Made by a program: the position numbers and the translations under genes. Positions 17,222 to 24,683 of a stretch of DNA of 64,000 nt are shown here, in pieces. This DNA comes from Eubacteriales bacterium (GTDB taxonomy: Bacteria > Bacillota > Clostridia > Lachnospirales > Lachnospiraceae): assembly GCA_030536575.1 (NCBI GenBank), contig JAUNPS010000005.1, positions 1 to 64,000 of the forward strand. Direction: 5' to 3'. How positions within the stretch are numbered: the stretch's first letter is position 1; each line of letters opens with the position of its first letter. The notes beneath the pieces are model-generated. The model did no database searches. It saw only the letters and a program-made list of their open reading frames with translations, and had not been told where the DNA came from.

Positions 17222-20200
17222 GGCTTTAAGCAGGCTTTGCCTGAACAACTGGCATTACATTGACCGCAGAATCCTGTCTTTCCACGAAGGAATAAATTTT
17301 TTTACCGGACATTCCGGAAGCGGGAAGTCTACGGTCATCGATGCCCTTCAGATCCTTCTGTATGCCAATACGGACGGGCGCGGATTTTTTAACAAAGCGG
17401 CGGCGGACGATTCGGACCGCTCGCTGATGGAGTATCTGCGGGGCATGGTCAGCATCGGAGAAAATAATGAGTACACCTATCTTCGCAATAAAAATTTCTC
17501 CTCTACCATCGTGATGGAGCTGAATCGGACCGATACCGGGGAAAAACAGTGCATCGGCGTGGTTTTCGACGTAACGGTCTCTTCCAACGAATGCGAACGC
17601 ACCTTTTTCTGGCACAAAGGCCCTCTTCCGGACAATGCCTACCGCACTTCCGGGCGTGTCATGACCATCGAAGAAGTCAAAGAATACGTCCGAAGCATGC
17701 TCCCGCCGGAGGATTCTTACTTTGAAAGAACGAATGAGCGCTTCCGTGCAAGGCTGTACGACGTATACCTGGGCGGCCTGAATCCGGAGCGTTTCCCGAA
17801 GCTTTTCAAGCGCGCGATTCCTTTTAAAATGAACATGAAGCTTTCGGATTTTGTGAAGGAATATATCTGTATGGAGCAGGACATCAGCATTGCATCCATG
17901 CAGGAAAGCGTTGCGCAGTATGGGCGGATGTGCCGTCAGATTCAGGATATCCAGGAAGAAGTGACCCAGCTTGAAGCCATTGAAGGGGCCTACAAGGCTT
18001 ATGAGGACAAGCGGCAGGAGAAAGACCGTCTGGAGTATTTTTACGGCGCATTCGGGCTTTACGAGGCCAGAGAGCGGGAAAAGGAGATCCGCCTGAAGAT
18101 TGAAAACCACCAGGGCGACCTGGAGGCTCAGAAGCAGAGCCGTCAGGAGCTGGAAACGGATTTACAGATCCTGGAGCAGAAAAAAGAAGAACTGGGGGAG
18201 CGTATTGCGGCTTCCGGGTACGATCATCTGCTGGAGAATCTCAAAAGCGTAAACCAGCTCATCCAGAAATACGAGGTCAGCGCGGGAAGCTGGCAGAAAA
18301 CCGGAAATGCCCTGGCTGCCTGGGCCGATCAGGATCTCACGCCCAATCAGGTGCTCTGGGACATTGAAAAATTCCAGAAGGGAACCATTTCCCAGGATGG
18401 TGTGAAGGCCCTTGCCGGGCGGATTTCCGAAATCCGGGCCGATATCCAGAAACAGAAGACGGAAGCGGACAGCCAGATTCGAAAATATTCCTCGGAAAAG
18501 AAGCAGCTTCAGAAGCTTGTGCGCGAATTGAAGCAGGGGAAAGCCGCTTATCCGGATGACCTGGAGCAGGCCCGCGGCATATTGCAGGAGGCGCTTCGCA
18601 AAAAATATGGGAAGCCGGTTCCTGTGGAAGTGCTGGCCGACCTGATTGAGGTAAAGCAGGAGAAATGGCGCAATGCCGTAGAAGGCTATATGGCGACTAA
18701 TAAGCTGCTGCTTGTGGTCGCGCCCGCCTATGCCAAGGATGCTATGGAAATTTACCGAACCCTGGACAGCAAAGCCTTCCACCGGGTAGCCGTGCTCGAC
18801 ACGGAGAAAGTCTCCGGGCAGGAATGGCCGGTAAAGGCCGGGGCCCTGGCGGAAGAAGTCGGGACAAAGGTGGCCTATGTGCAGGCTTACGTGAATTTTC
18901 TGATGGGGAAGGTCATCAAATGCGAGACGATTGAGGAACTTCGGGAACAGCAGATCGGGATCACCAGCCGCTGTGAGCTGTATTCCGGCTTTAAATTTCA
19001 GCATATCAATCCGTCCTATTACACGAAATATGCCTATATCGGCGATATGAGCCGTAGACAGCGCATCCGGACGCTGGAGGAACAGATTGCAGGGCTTGAG
19101 GAGGAAATGAAGCCCTACCTGGAAATCAGCCTGGAAGCGGAAAAAATTCTAGGACTGGAGGCGCTTTCCTATGATTTGAACGTCTATTTTGAATGGATGC
19201 GCGACATGGAAAGCCTGACCCAGGAGCGGAAAAAACAACAGAGCCTGACGCGGCAGATTGCGGTGCTGAAAGAGCAGAATATCGAAGGCTGGAAAGCGGA
19301 AAAGAAGGAGATGGAAGACCAGATTGTCCGCAGAAAAGCGCAGAAGGACGCCCTGAACAACGCGATTGGGAAGATGGAAGAGCGGATTGGACAGGAAGAA
19401 GCGGATTATCGTCAGAAGGCCGCGGAACTGGCGGAAATCGAGCGGGCGTTTGTACGGGTTCCGGCCTGGGACGAGGAGCTTGCGGCTTCCCTTGCGAAGA
19501 AAAGCGGCCCTATTTCCTATACGAATCTGCGCCAGAACTATCAGGGGCGCCATACGGCTGCCCTACACGAGACGGAGCATGCCCTTTCCGAGCTTCGCAG
19601 GCTTAGGGTGGAATACTTAAAGCAGCGCCCGAACCGCTCCTTCGACTCCGAGCGGCTGGACAATGCAGAATTTGACGGGCTTCTCGCAAAACTGCGCTAC
19701 AAAGACCTGGATACGCTCCACGAAAAGGCCGCGGAACAGGCGAAACAGGCCGTTTATTTCTTCAAGCATGATTTTGTCTATAAAATCCGCAGCGCGATCA
19801 AGGAGGCGATGGCCCAGCGGGATCAGTTAAACCGGATCATCGGCCGGATGGATTTCGGAAAGGATCGTTATCGGTTCGTCATTGAGAAAAACAGGGGTTC
19901 GGACGGCCGGTTTTATCAGGTGTTTATGGATGAAGACCTGGAAATCCATCCTTCTATGCTGAAGGATCATATGGAAAATCAGATGGATCTTTTCAGCATG
20001 TCCCATGAAGCGCAGTACGGCGACCTGATCGAGGAGCTGCTGTCCATCTTTATGCCGCCGGAAAATGCTTCGGCCAGCGAGCTGGAAGAGGCGAAGAACA
20101 ATATGAAGAAATATTCGGATTACCGGACGTACCTGAGCTTTGGCATGGAGCAGATTGTGCGCAATGAGGGCTCGCAGATCAATATCAAGCTGGAACAGAT

Positions 20201-20558
20201 GATTAAGAAGAATTCCGGCGGTGAAGGGCAGAATCCGCTTTATATTATCTTGCTGGCGAGCTTTGTGCAGGCGTACCGGATCGAGCTTTCGCCCAAGCTG
20301 CAGCGGAATCCGACGATCCGGCTGGTGGTGCTGGATGAGGCTTTTTCCAAGATGGACGGGGAGAAAGTGGCCGGGTGTATTGCGCTGATGCGAAAATTTG
20401 GGTTCCAGGCCATTATCAGTTCGACGAATGATAAGATCCAGTCGTATTTAGACAGTGTAGATAAGACATTTGTGTTTGCAAATCCGAATAAGAAGCAGAT
20501 TTCGGTGCTGGAGTTTGAAAAGCAGCAGTTTGAGACGCTGAGGAAGGAAATGGAATGA
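17202..20558 (+). CDS. jetC: Wadjet SMC-like ATPase JetC
   Basis: This 1,118-residue protein is the motor of the Wadjet complex. The Walker A motif GHSGSGKST is at residues 36-44. Long charged coiled-coil arms cover about 250-900, with a more globular middle. The ABC signature region SGGEGQNP is near residue 1005 and the Walker B motif VVLDEAF near 1045. This head-arm-head layout is that of MukB/SbcC-like SMC ATPases. It starts at the first of two adjacent ATGs behind GGAAGGAG and overlaps jetD by 4 nt. All key ATPase motifs are intact. Confidence 0.92.
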   Translation: MMTQRFEALSRLCLNNWHYIDRRILSFHEGINFFTGHSGSGKSTVIDALQILLYANTDGRGFFNKAAADDSDRSLMEYLRGMVSIGENNEYTYLRNKNFSSTIVMELNRTDTGEKQCIGVVFDVTVSSNECERTFFWHKGPLPDNAYRTSGRVMTIEEVKEYVRSMLPPEDSYFERTNERFRARLYDVYLGGLNPERFPKLFKRAIPFKMNMKLSDFVKEYICMEQDISIASMQESVAQYGRMCRQIQDIQEEVTQLEAIEGAYKAYEDKRQEKDRLEYFYGAFGLYEAREREKEIRLKIENHQGDLEAQKQSRQELETDLQILEQKKEELGERIAASGYDHLLENLKSVNQLIQKYEVSAGSWQKTGNALAAWADQDLTPNQVLWDIEKFQKGTISQDGVKALAGRISEIRADIQKQKTEADSQIRKYSSEKKQLQKLVRELKQGKAAYPDDLEQARGILQEALRKKYGKPVPVEVLADLIEVKQEKWRNAVEGYMATNKLLLVVAPAYAKDAMEIYRTLDSKAFHRVAVLDTEKVSGQEWPVKAGALAEEVGTKVAYVQAYVNFLMGKVIKCETIEELREQQIGITSRCELYSGFKFQHINPSYYTKYAYIGDMSRRQRIRTLEEQIAGLEEEMKPYLEISLEAEKILGLEALSYDLNVYFEWMRDMESLTQERKKQQSLTRQIAVLKEQNIEGWKAEKKEMEDQIVRRKAQKDALNNAIGKMEERIGQEEADYRQKAAELAEIERAFVRVPAWDEELAASLAKKSGPISYTNLRQNYQGRHTAALHETEHALSELRRLRVEYLKQRPNRSFDSERLDNAEFDGLLAKLRYKDLDTLHEKAAEQAKQAVYFFKHDFVYKIRSAIKEAMAQRDQLNRIIGRMDFGKDRYRFVIEKNRGSDGRFYQVFMDEDLEIHPSMLKDHMENQMDLFSMSHEAQYGDLIEELLSIFMPPENASASELEEAKNNMKKYSDYRTYLSFGMEQIVRNEGSQINIKLEQMIKKNSGGEGQNPLYIILLASFVQAYRIELSPKLQRNPTIRLVVLDEAFSKMDGEKVAGCIALMRKFGFQAIISSTNDKIQSYLDSVDKTFVFANPNKKQISVLEFEKQQFETLRKEME

Positions 20559-21736
20559 CACTTTTGGAACGGCTTCTCATATGGAATGAACGAACCGGAA
20601 AGGGGCGCCTGGAAGCGCATACCGGGCGCAGAAAATGGACGCCAACCCAGAAAGATTTGGATGAGGTGGGAAGGCAGGCATTTCTGCGGCAGGCCCGCGA
20701 ACTGGAGGAGCAGGGGCTGCTCGCTGTAAAATGGCACGATTTTAGAAGCGAAATTGAATACATCTGGTACGAAACCAGGAATCTTCCGCTTTTTTATCAG
20801 ATGACAGGGCGGCCGCGGCCTCTGCTTGAGATTCGGAATTGGCAGAGCCGTATTGCGGAAAGGCTGCCCGGGCTGAAAAAGGACTGGATTCGGGTTTACG
20901 ATCTGCATGCGGAAAAAATGCTGAAAGAGGGGACGGTTCCGGCTGAGCTGAAAAAGCACCCGGATTTATTGGCCTGCCTGGATGCGCTGGATTCCCTTGA
21001 AGAGCCTGTTTATAAGAGGGTTTTCAGCACGCAGGTTTTTAAAAATTCAAAGTATTTTGAACAGGAGCTGGAAAAAACGGTGGTTAGTCTTGTTCGGCAA
21101 TATTGCTCTGAGGCAGTCGATGCTATGGAGGATTTTCACATTCTGGAGCTGATCTTCCTGGAGGAATACGCCCAGCAGCTTTACCTGAAGGGCGATCTGG
21201 AGCTTCTGCTTGATGGACGCCGGATTTCCCTTGGGGCTTTTCCTTATGGCTTTGTGCTGAACAGTCAGATGCTGAAGAGGGCGGAAATTTTACCGGGGCA
21301 GAAGCTTCGGCGCGTGGTTTCGATTGAGAATAAGGCGAATTTTGAGGCGGCGGCTTTTGAGGAAGGCGTGTTGCTGCTCTATTCGCATGGATTTTTTGGG
21401 CCGAAGGAGGGTGCGTTTCTGGTACGGCTGCGGGAGCGGCTTTTGCTGGATGGCAATGAGGTGCAATATCTGCACAGCAGCGATTTGGATTTTGGCGGAG
21501 TGCGGATTTTTCAGCATATCCGGAGGACGATTTTTCCGGAGGTGCGGCCGCTGCGGATGGATGCCGGGACGTATTGGAAGTATCGAAAGAAGGGGTATGG
21601 GATTCCGGTGGGAGAGGATGCGCTTAAAAAGCTGAAGGGGATCGAGGAACCGCTGCTGAAAGAGCTGATTCAGTGTTTATTAGAAGAAAAAATGGGGATC
21701 GAGCAGGAATGTTTTCTGGTTTCGGAAGGGAACTGA
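20555..21736 (+). CDS. jetD: Wadjet nuclease subunit JetD (DUF3322/DUF2220)
   Basis: This 393-residue protein is the Toprim-containing endonuclease that cuts plasmid DNA once the JetABC motor has extruded it. The N-terminal arm region (1-190) is of the DUF3322 kind. The C-terminal Toprim-like domain has the glutamate motif VVSIENKANF near residue 258 and the metal-binding DLDFGG at residues 310-315, so it appears catalytically intact. It is the last gene of the operon, followed by a strong terminator. Confidence 0.9.
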   Translation: MTLLERLLIWNERTGKGRLEAHTGRRKWTPTQKDLDEVGRQAFLRQARELEEQGLLAVKWHDFRSEIEYIWYETRNLPLFYQMTGRPRPLLEIRNWQSRIAERLPGLKKDWIRVYDLHAEKMLKEGTVPAELKKHPDLLACLDALDSLEEPVYKRVFSTQVFKNSKYFEQELEKTVVSLVRQYCSEAVDAMEDFHILELIFLEEYAQQLYLKGDLELLLDGRRISLGAFPYGFVLNSQMLKRAEILPGQKLRRVVSIENKANFEAAAFEEGVLLLYSHGFFGPKEGAFLVRLRERLLLDGNEVQYLHSSDLDFGGVRIFQHIRRTIFPEVRPLRMDAGTYWKYRKKGYGIPVGEDALKKLKGIEEPLLKELIQCLLEEKMGIEQECFLVSEGN

Positions 21737-21766
21737 TTCGCCCTGCGGTGATTTCCATTTTACTCG

Positions 21767-21815
21767 AAAAAAGAAATGGTTTACATAATATTGTTATGTG
21801 AACCATTTCTTTTTT
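21767..21815. terminator. Bidirectional terminator between jetD and lexA
   Basis: An almost perfect inverted repeat of about 24 bp per arm begins with six A and ends with six T, so it can terminate the jet operon on the + strand and lexA on the - strand. Confidence 0.92.
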
Positions 21816-21890
21816 GTGGAAATCTTTTTTGCAGCAACGGGATTTTTCCGGTTCTCAGCGGCATTTTGTACGCACATGGCTGGGTTCCAA

Positions 21891-22514
21891 CTATTTGAAA
21901 AAGCGCATGACCGCAATGACTTTTCCGAGAATCGTCAGTTCGCCATGAATCAGGATCGGTTCCATGTAGTCGTTCTCCGGCTGTAAGCGGTAGTAGCCGT
22001 CTTCTTTGTAAAAAGTCTTTACCGTGGCTTCGTTTTCTTCGGTCAGGGCTACGACGATATCGCCGTTCTCGGCGTTTGGCTGCTGGCGGACGACGATGCG
22101 GTCGCCGTCTAAAATCCCGGCGTTTATCATGCTTTCGCCTTTGACTTCCAGCATGAAGGTCTGTTCGTTCGGCATGTATTCCGCTGGAATGGGGAAATAT
22201 GCCTCAATGTTTTCCTGGGCCAGAATGGGCATTCCGGCGGCGACGCGGCCGATGACGGGGACGTTCACCATCTCGGTGCGGTTCAGGTTAAAGTTTTCGT
22301 CCAGAATTTCGATGGCTCTGGGTTTGGTGGGATCCCGGTGGATGTAGCCGTTTCGCTCCAGGGTCTCCAGATGGGAGTGGACGGAGGAGGTTGATTTTAG
22401 ATTCACGGCCTCACAGATTTCCCGGACGGAGGGCGGAAAGCCTTTCTTTAAGATTTCACTTTTCATAAATTCCAGAATTTCTCTTTGCTTGTCGGTGATT
22501 TTGCCTGTTCCCAT
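21891..22514 (-). CDS. lexA: SOS repressor LexA
   Basis: This 207-residue repressor switches on the SOS regulon when it cleaves itself with RecA. The winged helix covers residues 1-65 ([24 protein letters not shown]). The cleavage bond is A93-G94 in VAAGMP, and the Ser-Lys pair is S128 (KGESMI) and K166 (EATVK). All active-site residues are intact. It is divergent from a LysM division-inhibitor gene, as in Bacillus lexA-yneA. A LexA-box candidate overlaps its -35 element, indicating autorepression. Confidence 0.97.
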   Translation of the reverse strand: MGTGKITDKQREILEFMKSEILKKGFPPSVREICEAVNLKSTSSVHSHLETLERNGYIHRDPTKPRAIEILDENFNLNRTEMVNVPVIGRVAAGMPILAQENIEAYFPIPAEYMPNEQTFMLEVKGESMINAGILDGDRIVVRQQPNAENGDIVVALTEENEATVKTFYKEDGYYRLQPENDYMEPILIHGELTILGKVIAVMRFFK

Positions 22515-22544
22515 ATTGTACCTCCGGCCTTCTTAATTTTAATT

Positions 22545-22573
22545 ATTGTAACATAAAAGTTGTGAAAATGCAA
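22545..22573 (-). promoter_or_regulatory. lexA promoter
   Basis: Read on the - strand, TTGCAT (22573-22568), a 17-nt spacer and TACAAT (22550-22545) lie about 30 nt before the lexA start. The -35 overlaps the LexA-box candidate at 22571-22584. Confidence 0.7.
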
Positions 22574-22584
22574 ACATAGTTTCG
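22571..22584. promoter_or_regulatory. LexA-box candidate 1
   Basis: CAAACATAGTTTCG matches the Gram-positive SOS box (CGAACRNRYGTTYG) at 11 of 14 positions and covers the lexA -35. Confidence 0.5.
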
Positions 22585-22598
22585 CGAAAATGTGTTCG
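22585..22598. promoter_or_regulatory. LexA-box candidate 2
   Basis: CGAAAATGTGTTCG matches the SOS box at 13 of 14 positions. It abuts candidate 1, so LexA dimers could bind side by side. Confidence 0.7.
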
Positions 22599-22649
22599 TT
22601 GGAAGCCGGAGGGTGCACGTACCAAAATGGCTGACAAACATATTTTTTT

Positions 22650-22663
22650 CGAAAATTTGTTCG
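22650..22663. promoter_or_regulatory. LexA-box candidate 3
   Basis: CGAAAATTTGTTCG matches 12 of 14 positions and lies 10 nt upstream of the -35 of the LysM gene. Confidence 0.65.
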
Positions 22664-22672
22664 ATTTTGTTC

Positions 22673-22701
22673 TTGACAAACATATGTTCCTGTAATATAA
22701 T
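22673..22701 (+). promoter_or_regulatory. Consensus promoter of the LysM division-inhibitor gene
   Basis: TTGACA (22673-22678), a 17-nt spacer and TATAAT (22696-22701) match the sigma-A consensus exactly. Such a strong promoter is expected to be shut off by LexA and fully opened on DNA damage. Confidence 0.92.
22677..22690. promoter_or_regulatory. LexA-box candidate 4, inside the promoter spacer
   Basis: CAAACATATGTTCC contains the palindromic core ACATATGT of the classic SOS box, with 12 of 14 matches. It occupies the spacer between -35 and -10, so LexA binding would block RNA polymerase directly. Confidence 0.75.
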
Positions 22702-22714
22702 GCAGATAGTCAAG

Positions 22715-22728
22715 AAAACAAATGTTCG
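22715..22728. promoter_or_regulatory. LexA-box candidate 5
   Basis: AAAACAAATGTTCG matches 12 of 14 positions. It starts a few bases after the expected transcription start of the LysM gene. Confidence 0.55.
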
Positions 22729-22753
22729 AAAGAGTATGCAGGAGGTCGAAAAA

Positions 22754-23146
22754 ATGAGGGAAAGAGAAAACGATCGAAGAGAGCAGTCCAGAGAAGAGAA
22801 ACTCCGTGCGGCACGCCGCCGGAAGAAAGCGGCCAGAGTCCGCCGAAACCGCCGCATCGCGGCTTGCCTGCTTATGCTTGCCGCTCTGGTCATCATGATT
22901 CTGTGCAGCGGCTTTCTCATGAAAGCGGATGCGGATACCGAGCATCCCACCTATAAATATTATACGGAAATCCGCGTCGGCCGCGGCGACAGCCTCTGGA
23001 GCATCGCCCAGCAGTATTGCACCGAAGAATATGCCGACCTGAACGAATACATTCGGGAAGTCTGCCGGATTAATTCCATCTATGACGATACGATCTTTTA
23101 TGGACAGTACCTGATGGTGCCCTATTATTCCGACATTCTGCGGTAA
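22754..23146 (+). CDS. YneA-like SOS-induced LysM cell-division inhibitor
   Basis: This 130-residue protein has a very basic cytoplasmic start (residues 1-34), one transmembrane helix (about 35-53) and an extracellular LysM domain (about 75-122: GRGDSLWSIAQQY, INSIYDDTIFYGQ). That architecture and the divergent position beside lexA are those of Bacillus YneA, which halts division during DNA damage. The LysM domain would bind peptidoglycan. ATG at 22754 follows AGGAGGT. The basic N-terminus is longer than in YneA. The functional assignment is inference from context and domains. Confidence 0.8.
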   Translation: MRERENDRREQSREEKLRAARRRKKAARVRRNRRIAACLLMLAALVIMILCSGFLMKADADTEHPTYKYYTEIRVGRGDSLWSIAQQYCTEEYADLNEYIREVCRINSIYDDTIFYGQYLMVPYYSDILR

Positions 23147-23352
23147 ATGAGAGAAAACACGCTTTGCGGGTTTGCCCTCGCTGTCCGCGTAAATCAAATT
23201 GCTCCCCAGTTCCTGCCGGGAGAGTACGCTCCTCAGACGCCATAGGACGTTTTAAATTTTAAAGGGGAGGTACCTCACGCCGCGGCGTCTTCGGACTGCC
23301 GCATCCGGCAAAAAGGCATCCCTGCGGATGTACGTACTTTACTATATTTTTC
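23147..23352. other. Non-coding stretch after the LysM gene
   Basis: No convincing gene. It contains short palindromes (gaggtacctc near 23265-23275, acgccgcggcgt near 23277-23290) and small hairpins with CATCC/GGATG arms near 23318-23333. I cannot assign a function. Confidence 0.4.
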
Positions 23353-23381
23353 TTGCATTTTTTTCAGGGATATGGTATAAG
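23353..23381 (+). promoter_or_regulatory. Promoter of a candidate small RNA
   Basis: TTGCAT (23353-23358), a 17-nt spacer and TATAAG (23376-23381). No protein-coding gene starts downstream on this strand before 24185; the transcript would instead run into the hairpin structure at 23393-23460. Confidence 0.6.
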
Positions 23382-23387
23382 ATAGTC

Positions 23388-23465
23388 AGAGGAAGACCAT
23401 CTTCCGTCCCCATTGTCCCGATCCCATAGATCGGTTGACCGGACAGATAGATGGTCTTTTCTATT
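23388..23465 (+). ncRNA. Candidate small RNA ending in a long terminator hairpin
   Basis: From the predicted start near 23388, a transcript of about 75 nt would fold almost completely. The outer stem is perfect over 10 bp (aagaccatct 23393-23402, agatggtctt 23449-23458). An inner imperfect stem (tccgtcc with ggacaga) and a small hairpin (ccgatc-gatcgg) lie within, and TCTTTTCTATT closes the RNA. It may simply be a terminator for the LysM gene, but the separate promoter points to an independent RNA. It points towards the 3' end of the toxin remnant on the opposite strand. Confidence 0.45.
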
Positions 23466-23976
23466 ACCTATCATATACGATCAAGATTTCTCCATTTTTC
23501 ACTACAACAATTTTTTCCACAAACTTTGTATGCCGTGAAGCATAAAGTCCATGTATCTGTATACGAATATCCTCTTCGGATAGTGGACATTCCGTAATAT
23601 CAAAGATAAAATTGGGAGACTGCTTCTTTTTCTTTGCGAGCATACCATAGAGCAAATTCTTTCCGCTCCCTGTTGGCGATTTCAAATCAAACCTTTCCCC
23701 ATCAATCAGATAATCAGGCGTCTGTATCCCTTGAGGGTACATTACCTGTGGTACAAACTGTACAGATTTTCCATATTTTCCGCTTAATATAGCAGCAACC
23801 TCCCTTTCTTGTTTTGTCGGATGAAGGATGACCTGCTTTCCATCCACCTTGTAAGTTGTACCATTCATGATATATTCCTGTAACTCCGTGACAGTCCCTT
23901 TTATTCCTTTTTTCGCCGTCCATTTATTTGTAATATCCATAGAAATAATATTACCATCTGCCGCTGCCTGTTGCAA
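23464..23976 (-). pseudogene. Orphan CdiA-type tRNase toxin domain, probably a 5'-truncated remnant
   Basis: The 170-codon frame resembles the C-terminal tRNase domain found at the end of CdiA and related polymorphic toxins. The core TPDYLIDGERFDLKSPTGSG, then a lysine cluster and NFIFDI, has the acidic/Lys pattern of that nuclease fold. Nothing before it encodes a delivery domain. The frame opens 42 nt upstream of the TTG at 23976, just after an in-frame TAA, and contains no ATG before residue 13 (23940), where I see no ribosome site. No immunity gene lies next to it. I therefore read it as a broken or captured toxin tip; expression as a small cytoplasmic protein cannot be excluded. Confidence 0.6.
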
Positions 23977-24184
23977 GCTTGATTCCTGGCAGATTTCAGA
24001 AGAGTAGGAATCATTTCCTTACGCACTTTACAAATTTCCAAAAAAGTTCTACAATAATTCCTGTCCAAGAGCTTTCACAAAGCAAAAGGAGCCTGCGTCG
24101 TCTTCGATGCGCCCCCCTGAACACCCCTATTCTGTAAAGTTACCAGCCATGGATGAAAAATAGCAAGAAAAAAGGAGAGAACAA

Positions 24185-24415
24185 ATGCGTCAGGAAAAAT
24201 TCAAAATGGAGCGCCCAAACCTGGTCAAACCCGGCGACCACGTCGAAATCACCGAAATTCAGACCAACATGAACTTCAGCTACATCATCGAACCAGCCGT
24301 CGCCATGTCCGGCTGTTTCAAAGGAAATAACCGGATCAAAGCCAGAGAGGGCACCATCGTCGCCGTAGAAAACACCCCCAGAGGCTTTATCGTAACCGCC
24401 GAATTCGAAGAATAA
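24185..24415 (+). CDS. Small protein of unknown function
   Basis: This 76-residue protein has a good ribosome site (AAAAGGAGAG) and a soluble, beta-rich sequence with KPGDHVEITEIQTNMNF near the start and AREGTIVAVENTPRGFIVTAEF at the end. The pattern suggests a small SH3-like barrel, as seen in RNA- or protein-binding adaptors. I do not recognise the family. It lies just upstream of the DEAD-box helicase promoter and has no obvious link to it. Confidence 0.65.
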   Translation: MRQEKFKMERPNLVKPGDHVEITEIQTNMNFSYIIEPAVAMSGCFKGNNRIKAREGTIVAVENTPRGFIVTAEFEE

Positions 24416-24421
24416 AGCCCC

Positions 24422-24450
24422 TTGACACCGTATTCAAATTCGCATATAAT
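24422..24450 (+). promoter_or_regulatory. Consensus promoter of the DEAD-box helicase leader
   Basis: TTGACA (24422-24427), a 17-nt spacer and TATAAT (24445-24450) match the consensus perfectly. It lies about 234 nt before the helicase start codon, so the mRNA has a long leader. Confidence 0.9.
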
Positions 24451-24476
24451 AAAAAACGTCTTACAGGCAATCCAAG

Positions 24477-24504
24477 CAGCGTCCGCGAAGGACGTTGTTT
24501 TTTT
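24477..24504 (+). terminator. Intrinsic terminator within the helicase leader (attenuator candidate)
   Basis: An 8-bp stem with one G-U pair (cagcgtcc 24477-24484, ggacgttg 24490-24497) is followed by seven T. It lies about 20-45 nt after the predicted transcription start and before the gene, so it would stop transcription unless relieved. Confidence 0.75.
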
Positions 24505-24513
24505 GCGCGAACA

Positions 24514-24548
24514 GCGGAGCTGCGTGCCGGTGCACACGCGCTTCGCGC
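24514..24548 (+). repeat. Leader hairpin repeat, copy 1
   Basis: A GC-rich hairpin opening with gcggagctg and closing with cttcgcgc. The outer arms gcggag and cttcgc pair. A second copy with the same borders lies at 24589-24622. Confidence 0.6.
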
Positions 24549-24588
24549 GGAGCGTAACCCCAGGCATCCATGCGTGCATGGAACTTTG

Positions 24589-24622
24589 GCGGAGCTGTGT
24601 GTCAGCAACACAGGCTTCGCGC
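24589..24622 (+). repeat. Leader hairpin repeat, copy 2
   Basis: The second copy begins gcggagctg and ends cttcgcgc. The inner stem ctgtgt/acacag differs in sequence from copy 1 but keeps the hairpin shape, so the fold is preserved despite base changes. Confidence 0.6.
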
Positions 24623-24683
24623 AGACCGAAGCAGCGCATAGATGCTGCAAAAATGAGAGAAACCACGAGAGGAACTACATCGC

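Noticed and set aside
22592-22753. Upstream extension of the LysM gene to 22592
   Set aside because: The extension would cover the promoter and three LexA boxes; the ATG at 22754 has AGGAGGT at the right distance.
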